Origin: UBA6168 sp041752395
GTDB taxonomy: Bacteria; Bacteroidota; Bacteroidia; Chitinophagales; Saprospiraceae
NCBI GenBank assembly: GCA_041752395.1
Contig: JBGSWN010000040.1
Location: forward strand, 6,423 to 70,422
Length of the DNA stretch: 64,000 nt
Reading direction: 5' to 3'
In this document: one piece after another, positions 8,054-17,236 of the stretch
Numbering within the stretch: position 1 is the stretch's first letter
Layout of the letters: every line of letters begins with the position of its first letter
Position numbers and translations under genes: made by a program
The notes under the pieces: model-generated
The model's input: the letters and a program-made list of their open reading frames with translations, nothing else
What the model was told of the DNA's origin: nothing
Database searches by the model: none

Positions 8054-10267
8054 TTAAAAGTTCACTGTCGCCCCCAAGGAAACGCTCCTTCCCATCCCGT
8101 TCACCCCAGAACCATGGTAGCGATAGTCGGCGTTGAAGAGGTTCCAGATGCCTGGCTTCAAAATAAGATAGGCCCCCTTCACATAAATATTCCACCTGGC
8201 GTAAACATTCACGACTTGCCAGCCAGGCGTGCCACCTGCTGGGATTCGGTTGTCGCTCTTGTCGCCTGTGGCAAGGCGGGCTTGTTTGGCGGCAAAATTC
8301 CATTCGAGCGAAGCCCGCCAATCTTGGCCAGTCCGCTTTCCTCGAAAACGGGCATTATCAACGCTGTAATTAAGCGTCACCCCTCCAAACAATGGCGGAA
8401 TGCGTCTCAGCGGCTCGTTGTCCGTCACGTTCTGGCCGTATTGCCAGGCGAGGTTGCCGCCCAGCCAGAATCCCTTTGGCAGCTTTAGCCAGCTACTCAC
8501 CTCAACTCCCTGCACATACCCCCGCTGCACATTTTCCTTCTGGTAAACGGGATACCCAGCAATGCTGTCAGACCCTACCCGGACTCGCGTGATGAGGTCG
8601 CGCAGCTCGTTCCTGAAAACCACTGCCTCTGCGCCCCAGCGTTCCCGTTTTTGCCGCCAGCCCAGCTCGAAATTGTAGGATTTTTCAGGCAGCAAATCCG
8701 CCGTCGGCACTTCGTAGCGGAAATCCACGATGCCCAGCGAGCCGAGGTCGTCCACGTTCGGGGCGCGGAAGGCTGAATTGATGCTGGCAAAGGCGGTGTT
8801 GAACCGGTCCAATTTGCGGAGCGCCCCAGCATCCCAAACCAGTGCGTTCGGTGTCAGGTGCGTTTTGCCGATATTGTCGTCTTCCGTTTTTATCGAAAAA
8901 TGGTTGAAACGCAGCCCGCCCGTGAAGTTCCAGTCGCCAGTTTCCCATTCATTGGTACAAAAAATGGCGCTGCTCTGGTGCGTGGCGCCGTCGGGGTAGA
9001 GGCCCCGCATGTCGGCTTTGCTGCCCGTGTCGGTGTTCACATCTGCGCGGTGGCTGCCCACGAGGTCGTGGTAGGCTTCCACGCCTACGGTCGAGCGCCA
9101 CCACTCGGTCAGCATGAACTCCGCCATCACCGATGCACCAAAGCTGCGCACTTCGTCGGATTCTTTGCGCAGGGTAGGGGAGCCGTTCTTTTGGCTCTCC
9201 CGGTGTTCGTCGGTTTGGTGGAGCGAGGTGGTGGCGGTGATTTTTTGTAGGCCTGTTTTCAGGCTTCGGGCAGGTACTTGGAGGTGCTCCCAGACCTTGC
9301 CCAAATGCGGCGCCAGCCACTCGAACCTTGCATAACTCAGTTGCCGCTGCTGGAGCGTGACGTGGTTTCGGGCGTAGTTTTCCAATTGTATTTTATGAAA
9401 AATGGGCACGTCCGCCTGCTGGAAAAACTGGTGCAACAAGGTGAGGGTCGAGTTCGCTCCCAGCCGTAGCTTTCCTTTCAGGTCGAAGGCGGCCTCATCG
9501 TAACCAGTTGGTTTTTGCACCCCGGTCGTATCGCCACCTACCAGGTCTCCGAACTTTCGGAGCGTACCGCCAGCGGAAAAAGCTAGTTTTTTACCCGAAA
9601 AACCCGTCTCGGCGTGCAGTGTTTTCTCCATGTTTTGGCTGCGCCAAAAACTGCTCACCTTGTGCTTCCATTTCCTCCATTGCTGCTCCTCAGCAAAATT
9701 GAGTTTATTCGAAAGAACATTCACGGTACCGCCGATAGCATCCGAGCCATAGCCCACGCTGCCGCCTCCTTTCAGCACCTCGATTCCACTCACGTTATAC
9801 GGGTCAACGGTGTTCAGGTACTGGTTCGGGCCGTAGCGAAAAGTAGCGTTGCTGAGGCGGATGCCGTCCACCAGCAGCAGGGTCTGGTTTCCCGTCAGCC
9901 CACGCAGGAAGGGCGAGCCGCCGCCGTGGTTGGTTTTTTGAACGAAGACACCGGGGGTGGATGTCAATGCTTCGGGTACAGTGCGCCGCTCCATCCCAGC
10001 CCATGCAGAAGAAATGGAGGCGGGCGTTTTGGAATAATCGCTGTCCATCCGCTGGGCGGTGACGACAACGGATGGAAGCCTTTGTGATGGGTAGGGACTA
10101 TAGTGCCAACGAAAATCTCGCTTGTATTTTTCCAAAGCTGAATCATATACATAAAGCGGATTCAGTTGTTTGATTGACAATATTGGCAACGGCTCAGGCA
10201 CTGTTTGCGCAGCGCAAATTTTTACAAAAAGCCAAAAAAGAAAGAATGTTAGGCAACTTGTTTTCAT
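8054..10267 (-). CDS. TonB-dependent outer-membrane receptor
   Basis: A 737-residue receptor with a signal peptide (cleavage after about residue 20, ICAAQT). A short N-terminal linker of about 50 residues leads to LPSVVVTAQR, a TonB-box-like start. The plug domain has VPEALTSTPGVFVQK, GSPFLRGLTGNQTLLLVDGI, and IEVLKGGGSVGYGSDAIGG. The C-terminal beta-barrel ends in an aromatic residue (LGATVNF), as usual for BamA-inserted proteins. It has no carboxypeptidase-like N-terminal domain, so it is not SusC-type. Family members import vitamin B12, haem, siderophores or metals, and the substrate cannot be read here. No partner ABC or TonB gene is adjacent. Confidence 0.88.
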   Translation of the reverse strand: MKTSCLTFFLFWLFVKICAAQTVPEPLPILSIKQLNPLYVYDSALEKYKRDFRWHYSPYPSQRLPSVVVTAQRMDSDYSKTPASISSAWAGMERRTVPEALTSTPGVFVQKTNHGGGSPFLRGLTGNQTLLLVDGIRLSNATFRYGPNQYLNTVDPYNVSGIEVLKGGGSVGYGSDAIGGTVNVLSNKLNFAEEQQWRKWKHKVSSFWRSQNMEKTLHAETGFSGKKLAFSAGGTLRKFGDLVGGDTTGVQKPTGYDEAAFDLKGKLRLGANSTLTLLHQFFQQADVPIFHKIQLENYARNHVTLQQRQLSYARFEWLAPHLGKVWEHLQVPARSLKTGLQKITATTSLHQTDEHRESQKNGSPTLRKESDEVRSFGASVMAEFMLTEWWRSTVGVEAYHDLVGSHRADVNTDTGSKADMRGLYPDGATHQSSAIFCTNEWETGDWNFTGGLRFNHFSIKTEDDNIGKTHLTPNALVWDAGALRKLDRFNTAFASINSAFRAPNVDDLGSLGIVDFRYEVPTADLLPEKSYNFELGWRQKRERWGAEAVVFRNELRDLITRVRVGSDSIAGYPVYQKENVQRGYVQGVEVSSWLKLPKGFWLGGNLAWQYGQNVTDNEPLRRIPPLFGGVTLNYSVDNARFRGKRTGQDWRASLEWNFAAKQARLATGDKSDNRIPAGGTPGWQVVNVYARWNIYVKGAYLILKPGIWNLFNADYRYHGSGVNGMGRSVSLGATVNF

Positions 10268-10349
10268 AGCTAAAAATTAAACATTCAAGATAAGCTGGAG
10301 CACTGGCGTTGCGCTTGGTTTTGACTGGTTTTGTGCCGTGTCTGACAGA

Positions 10350-13091
10350 TTAATTCCCCTTCTGCTGCTCATAAAACGATTTCCGCATCTCCCCCTCATC
10401 GTCCATCTTTGGGCCCCGTTTTATTTTCTCCCAGTCAAATGTTTTGTGGTAAACATCCATCGCCTTTTGCGGGTCAAAAATGCGGGTATCCGACGGCTCC
10501 AGCGTGTAGGGAGTAAAGTCCGGTTTATCGGTAAAAAAGTCGGTGAGCAGGCTCGCCGTCAGGTCATAATGGTTGACAAAGCCAGCGCCCGTCAGCGTAT
10601 AAATCACCCGCAGTAAACTACCGAAATTGGCGTGGGTGTGCGACACATAGCCGCGTTTCACGTACGGTCCGGCCATCAGCAGCACCGAACGGTGAGAATC
10701 CACATGGTCAATGCCGCCTTGCGGGTCATCCTCTGTCACCACCACAAGCATGTTCTTCCAATACGGTGTGCGGCTGAGGAAGTGCAGTAGCCTGCCGAGT
10801 GCCAAATCATTGTCGGCCATATAGCTTTCGAGGTAGGGATAGCCCTCCGTAGGGCGAGGCCCTGCGCCGTGGTCGTTCGGTAAAATAAGCGTCACGACAT
10901 CCGGCATTGAATCATTTCCGGTGAGCCATTTCTTCGCAAATTCCTCCTCAAACTTGTCCATCCGAAACTGGTCCGGCACGTTCGTATTGTAGCCGGGATA
11001 GGTAAAACTGGTGCGGTCGAACAGCACTTTCGGCATCGGGTAAACGACCGAGTGCCGTGCTCCGAACAGCGTGTCAAACTTCTCCTCCGATGGTTCGGTA
11101 TATTCGTTGGCTTCGCCAAAATTGTAGTAGCTGACTTCCCTGCGGGCCAGCTTTTCCCAAATGCCGCCGCGTTCGTTGTAGTCCTCCGGGTCGGTGGCGC
11201 CCGTGGTGCGGGGGAATCGCCTGCCGGGTGCGCTGCTGAACGGCTTGTGGTCGGCGCTGGTCTGTGAATTCACCTCAACGTACTCATTCGGGATGGTGCC
11301 GACCATCCACTTGTGGCCGTGGATACTGGCGTCCGAGTCGCAATAAAAATTATCGCTGAACGCCCATTGCTGCGCAATTTTCAAGTGGTTCGGCATCACC
11401 TTGGCAGCGCTCACGGCGGGCGACCCGTCCTTGTTCGCTGGCACATCCACCCCAGTGCCGAAGCGGGCGATGGTAGCGTCTCCTTTTGCCTGCGGCAATT
11501 GCCCGAACACCTCATCGAAGGTGCGGTTTTCCTTCGTAATGTAAACAATGTGCTTGATGGGGCTTTCCCGAAGACCGGGCAGTGCGGGCAGCGGGTTCTT
11601 GCCATCGTCCATCACAGGCACTTCCCGGAAGGTGTTTTTCAAAACCTGCTGCGTGTATTTTTCCAAAGTGGCCTCGTCGGGCACATCCACGATTTGGAAA
11701 GTACCGAGCTGGATGTCACCGATGTACGTGCCTTGCGGCGGAGCCGTGAAACCCTCACCACCATTGGGCCCAGCACCATAGCCACGGGCTGAGGTGACGT
11801 AGATTTTCGAGCCGTCCGGCGAAAGTTTTACCCTCGAAGGCATCCAACCTGTGGGGATGTAGCCCCGCACTTTTCGCTTTTTCACATCAATAACCGCCAC
11901 GGCGTTCAGGCTGAGGCAGGCAACGTAGAGCGTTTTTTCATCGGGAGAAAGTGAAATGCCGAAGGGCATGATGCCCCGGTACTGGTCGAGTTTTTTGTGA
12001 AACTTGAGCGGAATGTCCGCCACCACTTTTCCTTTTTTTAGGTCAAAAACCGAAATCAAATCGTTCTGTGAATTGGAGATGTAGGCGCAGCGACTGCCCA
12101 CTGCCACCGAGTTCGGGTGCGCCCCGCCGACGATTTCGCCTTCCTCTTCTTCCTCCTCGTTCTCGAATTCTTCACCTATTTGCAGTCCTGTTTTGAACTT
12201 GCCCGTCACCAGGTTTTTATCCAGATCCACCGTCCAGATGCTCATCGCCTGCTCGTCCAGCGGGCTGCCGAGGCCGGGGATTTTGCGGCCATCCCGATAA
12301 ACGACACCCTCTTCCGCTTCCTTTGACGGGTAGCCGTAGGCGGGTACTTCGAGGCCCATCGTTGCCGCATTTTCGGGGGTGACGCCCGGCACGAGCGGGT
12401 AGTCGAACAGGCCCACATTTGCCACGAAGGCCGTTTTTCCATCGGGTGAAATGGCGATGCCAAACGGGATGCGCCCGACGGGGATGCTGGCCACAACTTT
12501 TTGCGAAGCCAAATCCAGCTTCACGAGGCGGTTGTTGCCCCGGTCGAGAGCGAGGAGTTGGTTCCTTTTTTCATCGAAAACAATATCCGTCACGTAGCTG
12601 TCCTCGTATTTTTTACCAGAAAAATCCCCGTCAATGTTAAAGGTTTTCAAGTTGCGGCTGTTCCCCACATCCAGCAGGATGACCGTCCCTTTGTCGCCGC
12701 CGGAGAGCCAAGCGGTTTTGCCATCCGGCAAAAAAGCAATACCCATGCAAGACGAACCTTCCAGTACGGAGGGTACAGCTTTATCGTAGCTGGGCATCCG
12801 CACGGGGCGGTCGGGATTGCGCAGGTCAATTTTAGTGACCACATCGTTGTGCAGCACGAGCGCTGTTTGCCCATCGGGGCTGATGGCCATGCCGTAGGGC
12901 GCACGGGTGATGGGAATGGCCTTGCCGGCTGGGGTCACGTAGCGGCCACTCGGCAATACGGAGTTACCAGCCGGGTCAATTTTACAGAACTCTGCAGTGC
13001 CGGGCACTTGCAGGGTGGTGACGGTTTTTTGGGAAAAAATGGGTTGGGAAAAAAGGAAGAATGCCAGGATGGGCAGGGTAGTATTTTTCAT
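10350..13091 (-). CDS. YncE-type beta-propeller fused to phosphoesterase domain
   Basis: A two-domain secreted protein of 913 residues from the ATG at 13091, chosen because it gives a clean signal peptide (MKNTTLPILAFFLFSQPIFSQ). About residues 30-500 contain seven-bladed-propeller strands with repeated ISPDG(K/Q)TA motifs (for example YGMAISPDGQTALVL and FGISLSPDEKTLYVA). The second half has KHIVYITKENRTFDEVFGQL, WAFSDNFYCDSDASIHGHKWM, LILPNDHGAG and MLVVVTEDDPQGGIDHVDSHRS. These are metal-binding motifs of phosphoesterase/alkaline-phosphatase-fold enzymes. The stretch EEFENEEEEEEGE in the propeller is an acidic loop. A paralogue lies at 41777-44197. The natural substrate is unknown. Confidence 0.85.
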   Translation of the reverse strand: MKNTTLPILAFFLFSQPIFSQKTVTTLQVPGTAEFCKIDPAGNSVLPSGRYVTPAGKAIPITRAPYGMAISPDGQTALVLHNDVVTKIDLRNPDRPVRMPSYDKAVPSVLEGSSCMGIAFLPDGKTAWLSGGDKGTVILLDVGNSRNLKTFNIDGDFSGKKYEDSYVTDIVFDEKRNQLLALDRGNNRLVKLDLASQKVVASIPVGRIPFGIAISPDGKTAFVANVGLFDYPLVPGVTPENAATMGLEVPAYGYPSKEAEEGVVYRDGRKIPGLGSPLDEQAMSIWTVDLDKNLVTGKFKTGLQIGEEFENEEEEEEGEIVGGAHPNSVAVGSRCAYISNSQNDLISVFDLKKGKVVADIPLKFHKKLDQYRGIMPFGISLSPDEKTLYVACLSLNAVAVIDVKKRKVRGYIPTGWMPSRVKLSPDGSKIYVTSARGYGAGPNGGEGFTAPPQGTYIGDIQLGTFQIVDVPDEATLEKYTQQVLKNTFREVPVMDDGKNPLPALPGLRESPIKHIVYITKENRTFDEVFGQLPQAKGDATIARFGTGVDVPANKDGSPAVSAAKVMPNHLKIAQQWAFSDNFYCDSDASIHGHKWMVGTIPNEYVEVNSQTSADHKPFSSAPGRRFPRTTGATDPEDYNERGGIWEKLARREVSYYNFGEANEYTEPSEEKFDTLFGARHSVVYPMPKVLFDRTSFTYPGYNTNVPDQFRMDKFEEEFAKKWLTGNDSMPDVVTLILPNDHGAGPRPTEGYPYLESYMADNDLALGRLLHFLSRTPYWKNMLVVVTEDDPQGGIDHVDSHRSVLLMAGPYVKRGYVSHTHANFGSLLRVIYTLTGAGFVNHYDLTASLLTDFFTDKPDFTPYTLEPSDTRIFDPQKAMDVYHKTFDWEKIKRGPKMDDEGEMRKSFYEQQKGN

Positions 13092-13115
13092 AAAAAGGTT
13101 TATTTTTCGTGGGGG

Positions 13116-13123
13116 CAAAGGTA
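13116..13123 (-). promoter_or_regulatory. Bacteroidota -7 box for the propeller/phosphoesterase gene
   Basis: On the minus strand TACCTTTG matches the TAnnTTTG -7 element, 24 bp upstream of the chosen ATG at 13091. No convincing TTTG -33 element is seen at the usual spacing. It supports the shorter start. Confidence 0.5.
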
Positions 13124-13197
13124 GGGTTTAGCGCCTTGCGGGCAGTTTGGGCGAGTTTATTTCTGGGTTAAATTATGTCCCTATTTTGGATCAAAAA

Positions 13198-13233
13198 AAG
13201 GCATCGACAAAGCCATAAGCCCTTCGATGCCTT
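13198..13233 (-). terminator. Intrinsic terminator after the yciI-doxX pair
   Basis: A 10-bp perfect stem AAGGCATCGA/TCGATGCCTT with a 16-nt loop, followed on the minus strand by a T-run (A-run at 13193-13199 on plus). It lies 30 bp after the stop of the DoxX gene. Confidence 0.75.
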
Positions 13234-13263
13234 CTTTTGAATTGGAAAACAAAGCTGCCCCTG

Positions 13264-13680
13264 CTAACCGACTATCCGCCTATCACTCGCCACATATTTG
13301 GCAAAGCCCATCAGCGCTCCTGTCAGCATGATATTCCTGAAAAAATTGACCATTTCGAGTTCCTTTTCCCTGGCCATATCTGCGGTCATTGCTTCTAGGC
13401 CTGTGTCGTGCCCCAGTGCTCTGGGGAGATGCACCAAAAACGCCATCAAAATCACGTAGAAGGCCATCAGGCTATACGCCAATTTATCGTACTTGCCAAT
13501 GACGGCGCTGACGATAAAGCCGAGGATGCAAATGCCTGTGAAGTAGTTCCAGAAATACGGAAACGGCAGGAAGTCAGGCACGAAGTCGGCTCCAACATCT
13601 GGTTTGCCAAGGTGCAACCCAACGTAAAGTAGGAACGAAAGCGGGAAAATCCATTTACCAAGATTAAGTATTTTATCCAT
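13264..13680 (-). CDS. DoxX-like small membrane protein
   Basis: 138 residues with four predicted hydrophobic helices (about 10-22, 45-62, 68-86 and 113-130), the DoxX/SURF4-like layout. Motifs include ILNLGKWIFPLSFLLYVGLHL at the N-terminus and a PFPYFWNYFTGICILGF second helix. Such proteins are inner-membrane components, sometimes linked to quinone or thiol oxidation, but this one has no conserved cysteines. It lies 4 bp after a YciI-like gene and is probably cotranscribed with it; an intrinsic terminator follows. The function is not established. Confidence 0.7.
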   Translation of the reverse strand: MDKILNLGKWIFPLSFLLYVGLHLGKPDVGADFVPDFLPFPYFWNYFTGICILGFIVSAVIGKYDKLAYSLMAFYVILMAFLVHLPRALGHDTGLEAMTADMAREKELEMVNFFRNIMLTGALMGFAKYVASDRRIVG

Positions 13681-13684
13681 GGTG

Positions 13685-14032
13685 TCAAATGTTGAAAGGT
13701 GAACACTCCCGGATTTCGACGATTCCCTTGGGGGCTTTCAGGATAGGGCATGCTTGACTCCAGCCTTCCACTTCCGCCAGGCTTTCGGATTTGCAAATGA
13801 GGAAGCCAGTGACCAATTGGCCGTCCCGCACAGCCGGGCCTTCCACTACACTGCCGTTGGTGACCAATTGGCCATCGTAGTTGATGGGCTTGGTGGCGAC
13901 CAGTTTGCCCTGCATGGCAATGTTGCCGATCCAGCCCTGCCAGTCGTGCATGGCAGCTTGCATTTCTTCAGGTGAGACCGCATAACCGCCGTTGCCAGCT
14001 TTATTCCAAAACAACAATAAATACTCTTTCAT
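13685..14032 (-). CDS. YciI-like domain protein
   Basis: A 115-residue soluble protein beginning MKEYLLLFWNKAG and holding the EMQAAMHDWQGWIGNIAMQGK helix and a DGQLVTGFLICKSESLAEVEGW strand-helix. This is the DGPF/YCII-related ferredoxin-like fold found beside sigma factors and DoxX proteins in Bacteroidota. Members are thought to be small enzymes or ligand-binding proteins; no reaction can be assigned. It is immediately upstream of the DoxX-like gene. Confidence 0.8.
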   Translation of the reverse strand: MKEYLLLFWNKAGNGGYAVSPEEMQAAMHDWQGWIGNIAMQGKLVATKPINYDGQLVTNGSVVEGPAVRDGQLVTGFLICKSESLAEVEGWSQACPILKAPKGIVEIRECSPFNI

Positions 14033-14120
14033 TTACTCAAATTTTTATGGTGATTGAAAAAATTGTCGCCACAAAAATCGGGGTAGTAGAAGCCGGAAAC
14101 CATTGATAAATGTCAAGGAA

Positions 14121-14690
14121 TTAAAGCTTGCTCTTCAGGCGGGTAAAAGTTTCTGGATTGATGCCAAGGTAAGAGGCTATCAGTTTGCTGGAAAGGCGGG
14201 TGAGTAATTTAGGCTTGTGCTCGTGCAGCCAATTGATGCGTTCGAAAGCGTTCATGGAGGTGAACGTGTTTAGACGATAAACCGTATTGTTGTAGGACAA
14301 CTCCAATATCTGGCGGTACACCAGCATGAATGGTGGGAATTCGGCGGACATTCGTTGAAACTGATCGAAGTTGATGGAGAGCAGTTGGCAAGGCTCCACG
14401 CAACGGATGTTTTCCTGAGCGGGTTGTTGATTCTGAAAGCCAAAAATGTCGGTCACCCATTGATATTCTAAATAAATTTCCCGGGTAGATTCATTGCCAT
14501 TTTTGTCCACCACGAACACTTGCAGGCAGCCTTTTACGATGAAATATACGTGCTTGCAGACATCGCCTTCCTGCAAAATGAATTCGTTGCGTTTAGTTTT
14601 TCGCTCCGTAAAAGACTCAATAACGGTATCAAGGTTTTCGGGCACTTTACCCAACTGCTGGACGATGTATTGGCGGAGGTGGTTTTTCAT
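14121..14690 (-). CDS. Crp/Fnr-family transcriptional regulator
   Basis: 189 residues from the ATG at 14690. Residues about 20-115 form a cyclic-nucleotide-binding beta-barrel (RNEFILQEGDVCKHVYFIVKG, then LEYQWVTDIFGF). The C-terminal helix-turn-helix reads LIASYLGINPETFTRLKSKL. The classical cAMP-binding arginine motif is not evident, as is common in Bacteroidota members, so the ligand is unknown. I prefer the ATG at 14690 to 14708 because the domain begins there and a small upstream ORF stops across it in an ATGA overlap. It lies about 90 bp upstream of the YciI/DoxX pair and may control it. Confidence 0.88.
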   Translation of the reverse strand: MKNHLRQYIVQQLGKVPENLDTVIESFTERKTKRNEFILQEGDVCKHVYFIVKGCLQVFVVDKNGNESTREIYLEYQWVTDIFGFQNQQPAQENIRCVEPCQLLSINFDQFQRMSAEFPPFMLVYRQILELSYNNTVYRLNTFTSMNAFERINWLHEHKPKLLTRLSSKLIASYLGINPETFTRLKSKL

Positions 14691-14836
14691 AAGAGCTGAT
14701 TTCCGCAAATAACCAAGATTCTTATAAATGGTTTTAGCCCAAAAACCTCTCCCGCCAAGGTATCACGAAGCGCAGAAATGTCACTCCAGCCTGCGATGAG
14801 GATATTGGCGAAGCAGATAATATTAAGTCTGTTCAT
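14687..14836 (-). CDS. Small ORF overlapping the crp-like start
   Basis: A 49-codon minus-strand ORF from an ATG at 14836 to a TGA at 14687-14689. Its stop overlaps the regulator's ATG as ATGA, the classical translational-coupling overlap. The product starts MNRLNIICFANILIAGW (one hydrophobic segment) and ends in FIRILVICGNQLL. No family is recognised. It could be a leader peptide or the shortened remnant of a membrane-protein gene. The overlap is the main support. Confidence 0.35.
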   Translation of the reverse strand: MNRLNIICFANILIAGWSDISALRDTLAGEVFGLKPFIRILVICGNQLL

Positions 14837-14945
14837 TTTTGATTGGTTTCAATTGAACGACTGAAACAAGCAGAAAGGCTTACGGTTTTGGTTTTTATGA
14901 ACCCCCTTTCCATTCGTTTGTTCCACTGCCTTTCAACCAATAAAT

Positions 14946-15521
14946 GTGAAACAAATCGAAACCGCCATCCGCCAGATGATTGCTATTTCCGAGGAAGAAA
15001 TGGCGGCTTTATTGGAACAGTGCTTTATCAAGACCTATAAAAAACAGGAGGTCTTGAGCAAACCGGACATCGTGCCGGATGAGGTGTTTTTTATCAAAAA
15101 GGGCATCCTGCGGGTCATAATCTTGGATAATGGCGGCACGGAGCACACCATCCATTTTGCGATGGAAAACCAGTTTATCGCCGATTATTCCAGTTTTATC
15201 CAACGCCAGCCGTCCCTTTATACTTTGCAGGCTATCGAAGAAACGGAGGTGGTCGTGATGCCTCGCAGGGCTATCGAGTGGGGCTACGCCAACCTTGCGG
15301 AGGGCGAAAAAATGGGCAGGCTGATTGCCGAATTTTACTTTATTTATCAAGACAACCGCATCAAAAACGGCTATGCTCGCTCGCCGAAGGAGCGCTACGA
15401 CTCCATCGCCGAGGTGTTCCCGAATATCCACAACCGGGCGCCACAGCACATGATTGCCTCCTACCTCGGAATCACCCCCGTACATTTGAGCCGCTTGAAA
15501 AGTAATTCCCTTAAAAAATAA
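14946..15521 (+). CDS. Crp/Fnr-family transcriptional regulator (second)
   Basis: 191 residues, GTG start at 14946 (an ATG two bases earlier is out of frame). The N-terminal effector domain has KQEVLSKPDIVPDEVFFIKKGILRV and IHFAMENQFIADYSSF. The C-terminal recognition helix region is MIASYLGITPVHLSRLKS. It is a distant paralogue of the regulator at 14121-14690. The two 5' ends face each other across about 250 bp, so they may cross-regulate. It is followed 5 bp later by the DUF3267 membrane protein, its likely cotranscribed target. Confidence 0.88.
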   Translation: MKQIETAIRQMIAISEEEMAALLEQCFIKTYKKQEVLSKPDIVPDEVFFIKKGILRVIILDNGGTEHTIHFAMENQFIADYSSFIQRQPSLYTLQAIEETEVVVMPRRAIEWGYANLAEGEKMGRLIAEFYFIYQDNRIKNGYARSPKERYDSIAEVFPNIHNRAPQHMIASYLGITPVHLSRLKSNSLKK

Positions 15522-15526
15522 GCAAC

Positions 15527-16147
15527 ATGAAAATCCAAGTTTCTGAACTTGAAAAGAATGGCTTTGTGCTGCTGGACACTTTGAACCACATGAAAATTGT
15601 CCCTTTTGTGCAGACTTACCTGAAAAAGCGCACCGTTTTTACTGTGCTTTACTATGCCTTCAATATTTTGTCACTGGCAGCAATTGGCCTGTTATTCGGC
15701 ATCAACCATGCAACGGATACGGTTAGCTTCGGTACTGGGTTTACCTATTTTTCCTATGGTATTTTTATTGCTTTTCTGTTGATTCCTATCCATGAATATA
15801 TTCACGTGCTGGCCTATCGTTCACAGGGCGCTGCCCAAACATCTTATGACGTGAACTGGAAAAAATTTTACTTCATGGCAGTGGCCGATAGGTTTGTGGC
15901 GGACAGGAAGGAGTTTCAAATCGTGGCCTTGGCGCCTTTTGTTATTATTTCAACGGTCCTTCTTGTGCTATTTTTCGTGGTCAGCCCGATTTGTCAATTC
16001 ATGCTGCTCGGCATATTTTTCACCCATACGGCTTGTTGTTCGGGTGATTTCGGGCTGCTCAGTTATTTCAGTTTTCACAATAACAAAGCAGTGGTCACCT
16101 ACGACGATGCTGCCAATAAAGTGACCTATTTTTTGTCAAAAACTTGA
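15527..16147 (+). CDS. DUF3267 membrane protein (putative metalloprotease-like)
   Basis: 206 residues with four hydrophobic helices (about 38-58, 75-96, 133-152 and 158-175). The second carries LIPIHEYIHVLAY, an HEYIH zincin motif at residues 89-93, inside the membrane segment as in site-2-protease-like proteins. The last helix ends THTACCSGDFGLLSYF. That is compatible with an Asp metal ligand. DUF3267 proteins are annotated as putative zincin peptidases, with no proven substrate. The gene is coupled to the Crp-like gene just upstream. Membrane location is clear; protease activity is inference. Confidence 0.75.
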   Translation: MKIQVSELEKNGFVLLDTLNHMKIVPFVQTYLKKRTVFTVLYYAFNILSLAAIGLLFGINHATDTVSFGTGFTYFSYGIFIAFLLIPIHEYIHVLAYRSQGAAQTSYDVNWKKFYFMAVADRFVADRKEFQIVALAPFVIISTVLLVLFFVVSPICQFMLLGIFFTHTACCSGDFGLLSYFSFHNNKAVVTYDDAANKVTYFLSKT

Positions 16148-16281
16148 GCCAGCCTGCTTTCCTTAACATTTGTTATCGTTTCCAAATTCGCCCTAAGCAC
16201 AACTTTGACCGAACTTCTGAAAGCCCAACTGAAAAAAGGGAGTTCACGGCAATTGCCAAAAAACAATAGAAACTACTGCAA

Positions 16282-17049
16282 ATGCTCAATTTTTTGGAAA
16301 CACTCAAACTCAGGAACGAAGCCCTTTACTTTTTCGGCTGGGTTTGCGCTATGTTGGCAATCGTTTTTTTTGTGCTCGCCAAAACGACCAATATCCAAGT
16401 CATGGGCGTAAACGCTTGGTTCAAGCCTTTCAAATTTGCCATGTCCACATTGCTGTTTTCTTGGGCGATGGGTTGGTATGCTCATTACCTAGGCACGGCC
16501 ATCAACCTAAAAGCCTACAATTGGGGCGTGATTTTGCTGCTCGGTTTTGAGGTGGCCTACATCGCCTTGCAAGCTGGTCGGGGGCAACTCTCGCACTACA
16601 ACCAAAGCAGTGCGCTTTATGGTTTTTTGTACAGCATGATGGCGCTGTCCGCCACCGCCGTCACAGTTTGGACAGGTTATTTGGGCCTGCTTTTTTTCAA
16701 AAACGACTTTCCCGACCTACCCGATTATTACGTCTGTGCCATCCGGCTCGGAATCGTGCTGTTTGTCGTTTTCTCGCTCGAAGGCTTCGTGATGGGCTCC
16801 CGCCTGACGCATACGATAGGCGGCCCAGACGGCGGTGAGGGCCTGCCCATTCTGAACTGGAGCACCAAATACGGCGACCCCCGCATCGCCCATTTCATCG
16901 GGATGCATGCGCTGCAAGTGCTGCCTGTTTTGGCTTACTATTTTTTGAAAAATGTAAAACTGACCTTGGCTGCGGGGTTGGTTTATGGGTTGCTGGCGGT
17001 CTTCGCCTTGGCGCAGGCGCTGGCGGGAAGGCCGTTTTTTAAAATTTAA
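16282..17049 (+). CDS. Multi-spanning membrane protein of unknown function
   Basis: 255 residues with about seven transmembrane helices (around 15-33, 50-70, 80-98, 110-135, 150-168, 205-222 and 225-245). Conserved-looking polar residues sit between helices, for example NAWFKPFKFAMS, EGFVMGSRLTHTIGGPDGG and HFIGMHALQVLPVLAYY. The His and Gln residues in the last loops might bind a cofactor. No family is recognised. The start is supported by the hydrophilic LNFLETLKLRNE leader. It stands alone between DUF3267 and a haem-containing lipoprotein gene. Confidence 0.65.
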   Translation: MLNFLETLKLRNEALYFFGWVCAMLAIVFFVLAKTTNIQVMGVNAWFKPFKFAMSTLLFSWAMGWYAHYLGTAINLKAYNWGVILLLGFEVAYIALQAGRGQLSHYNQSSALYGFLYSMMALSATAVTVWTGYLGLLFFKNDFPDLPDYYVCAIRLGIVLFVVFSLEGFVMGSRLTHTIGGPDGGEGLPILNWSTKYGDPRIAHFIGMHALQVLPVLAYYFLKNVKLTLAAGLVYGLLAVFALAQALAGRPFFKI

Positions 17050-17236
17050 ACTACGATTAAATGGAGCTTCCAACAGCCTTGAAGGTATGGCTTTGGAATA
17101 TTAGAATTGTGTAAAATCGCCACAGTGCTATTCCGATTTTGCAACAATTGAATAATAAGTTTAACCCAAAAATAACCACTTTCAAACCCACAAGTCATTT
17201 GAGCGCCGTAATCAGCAGCCCAAAAAAACTGTCTGA

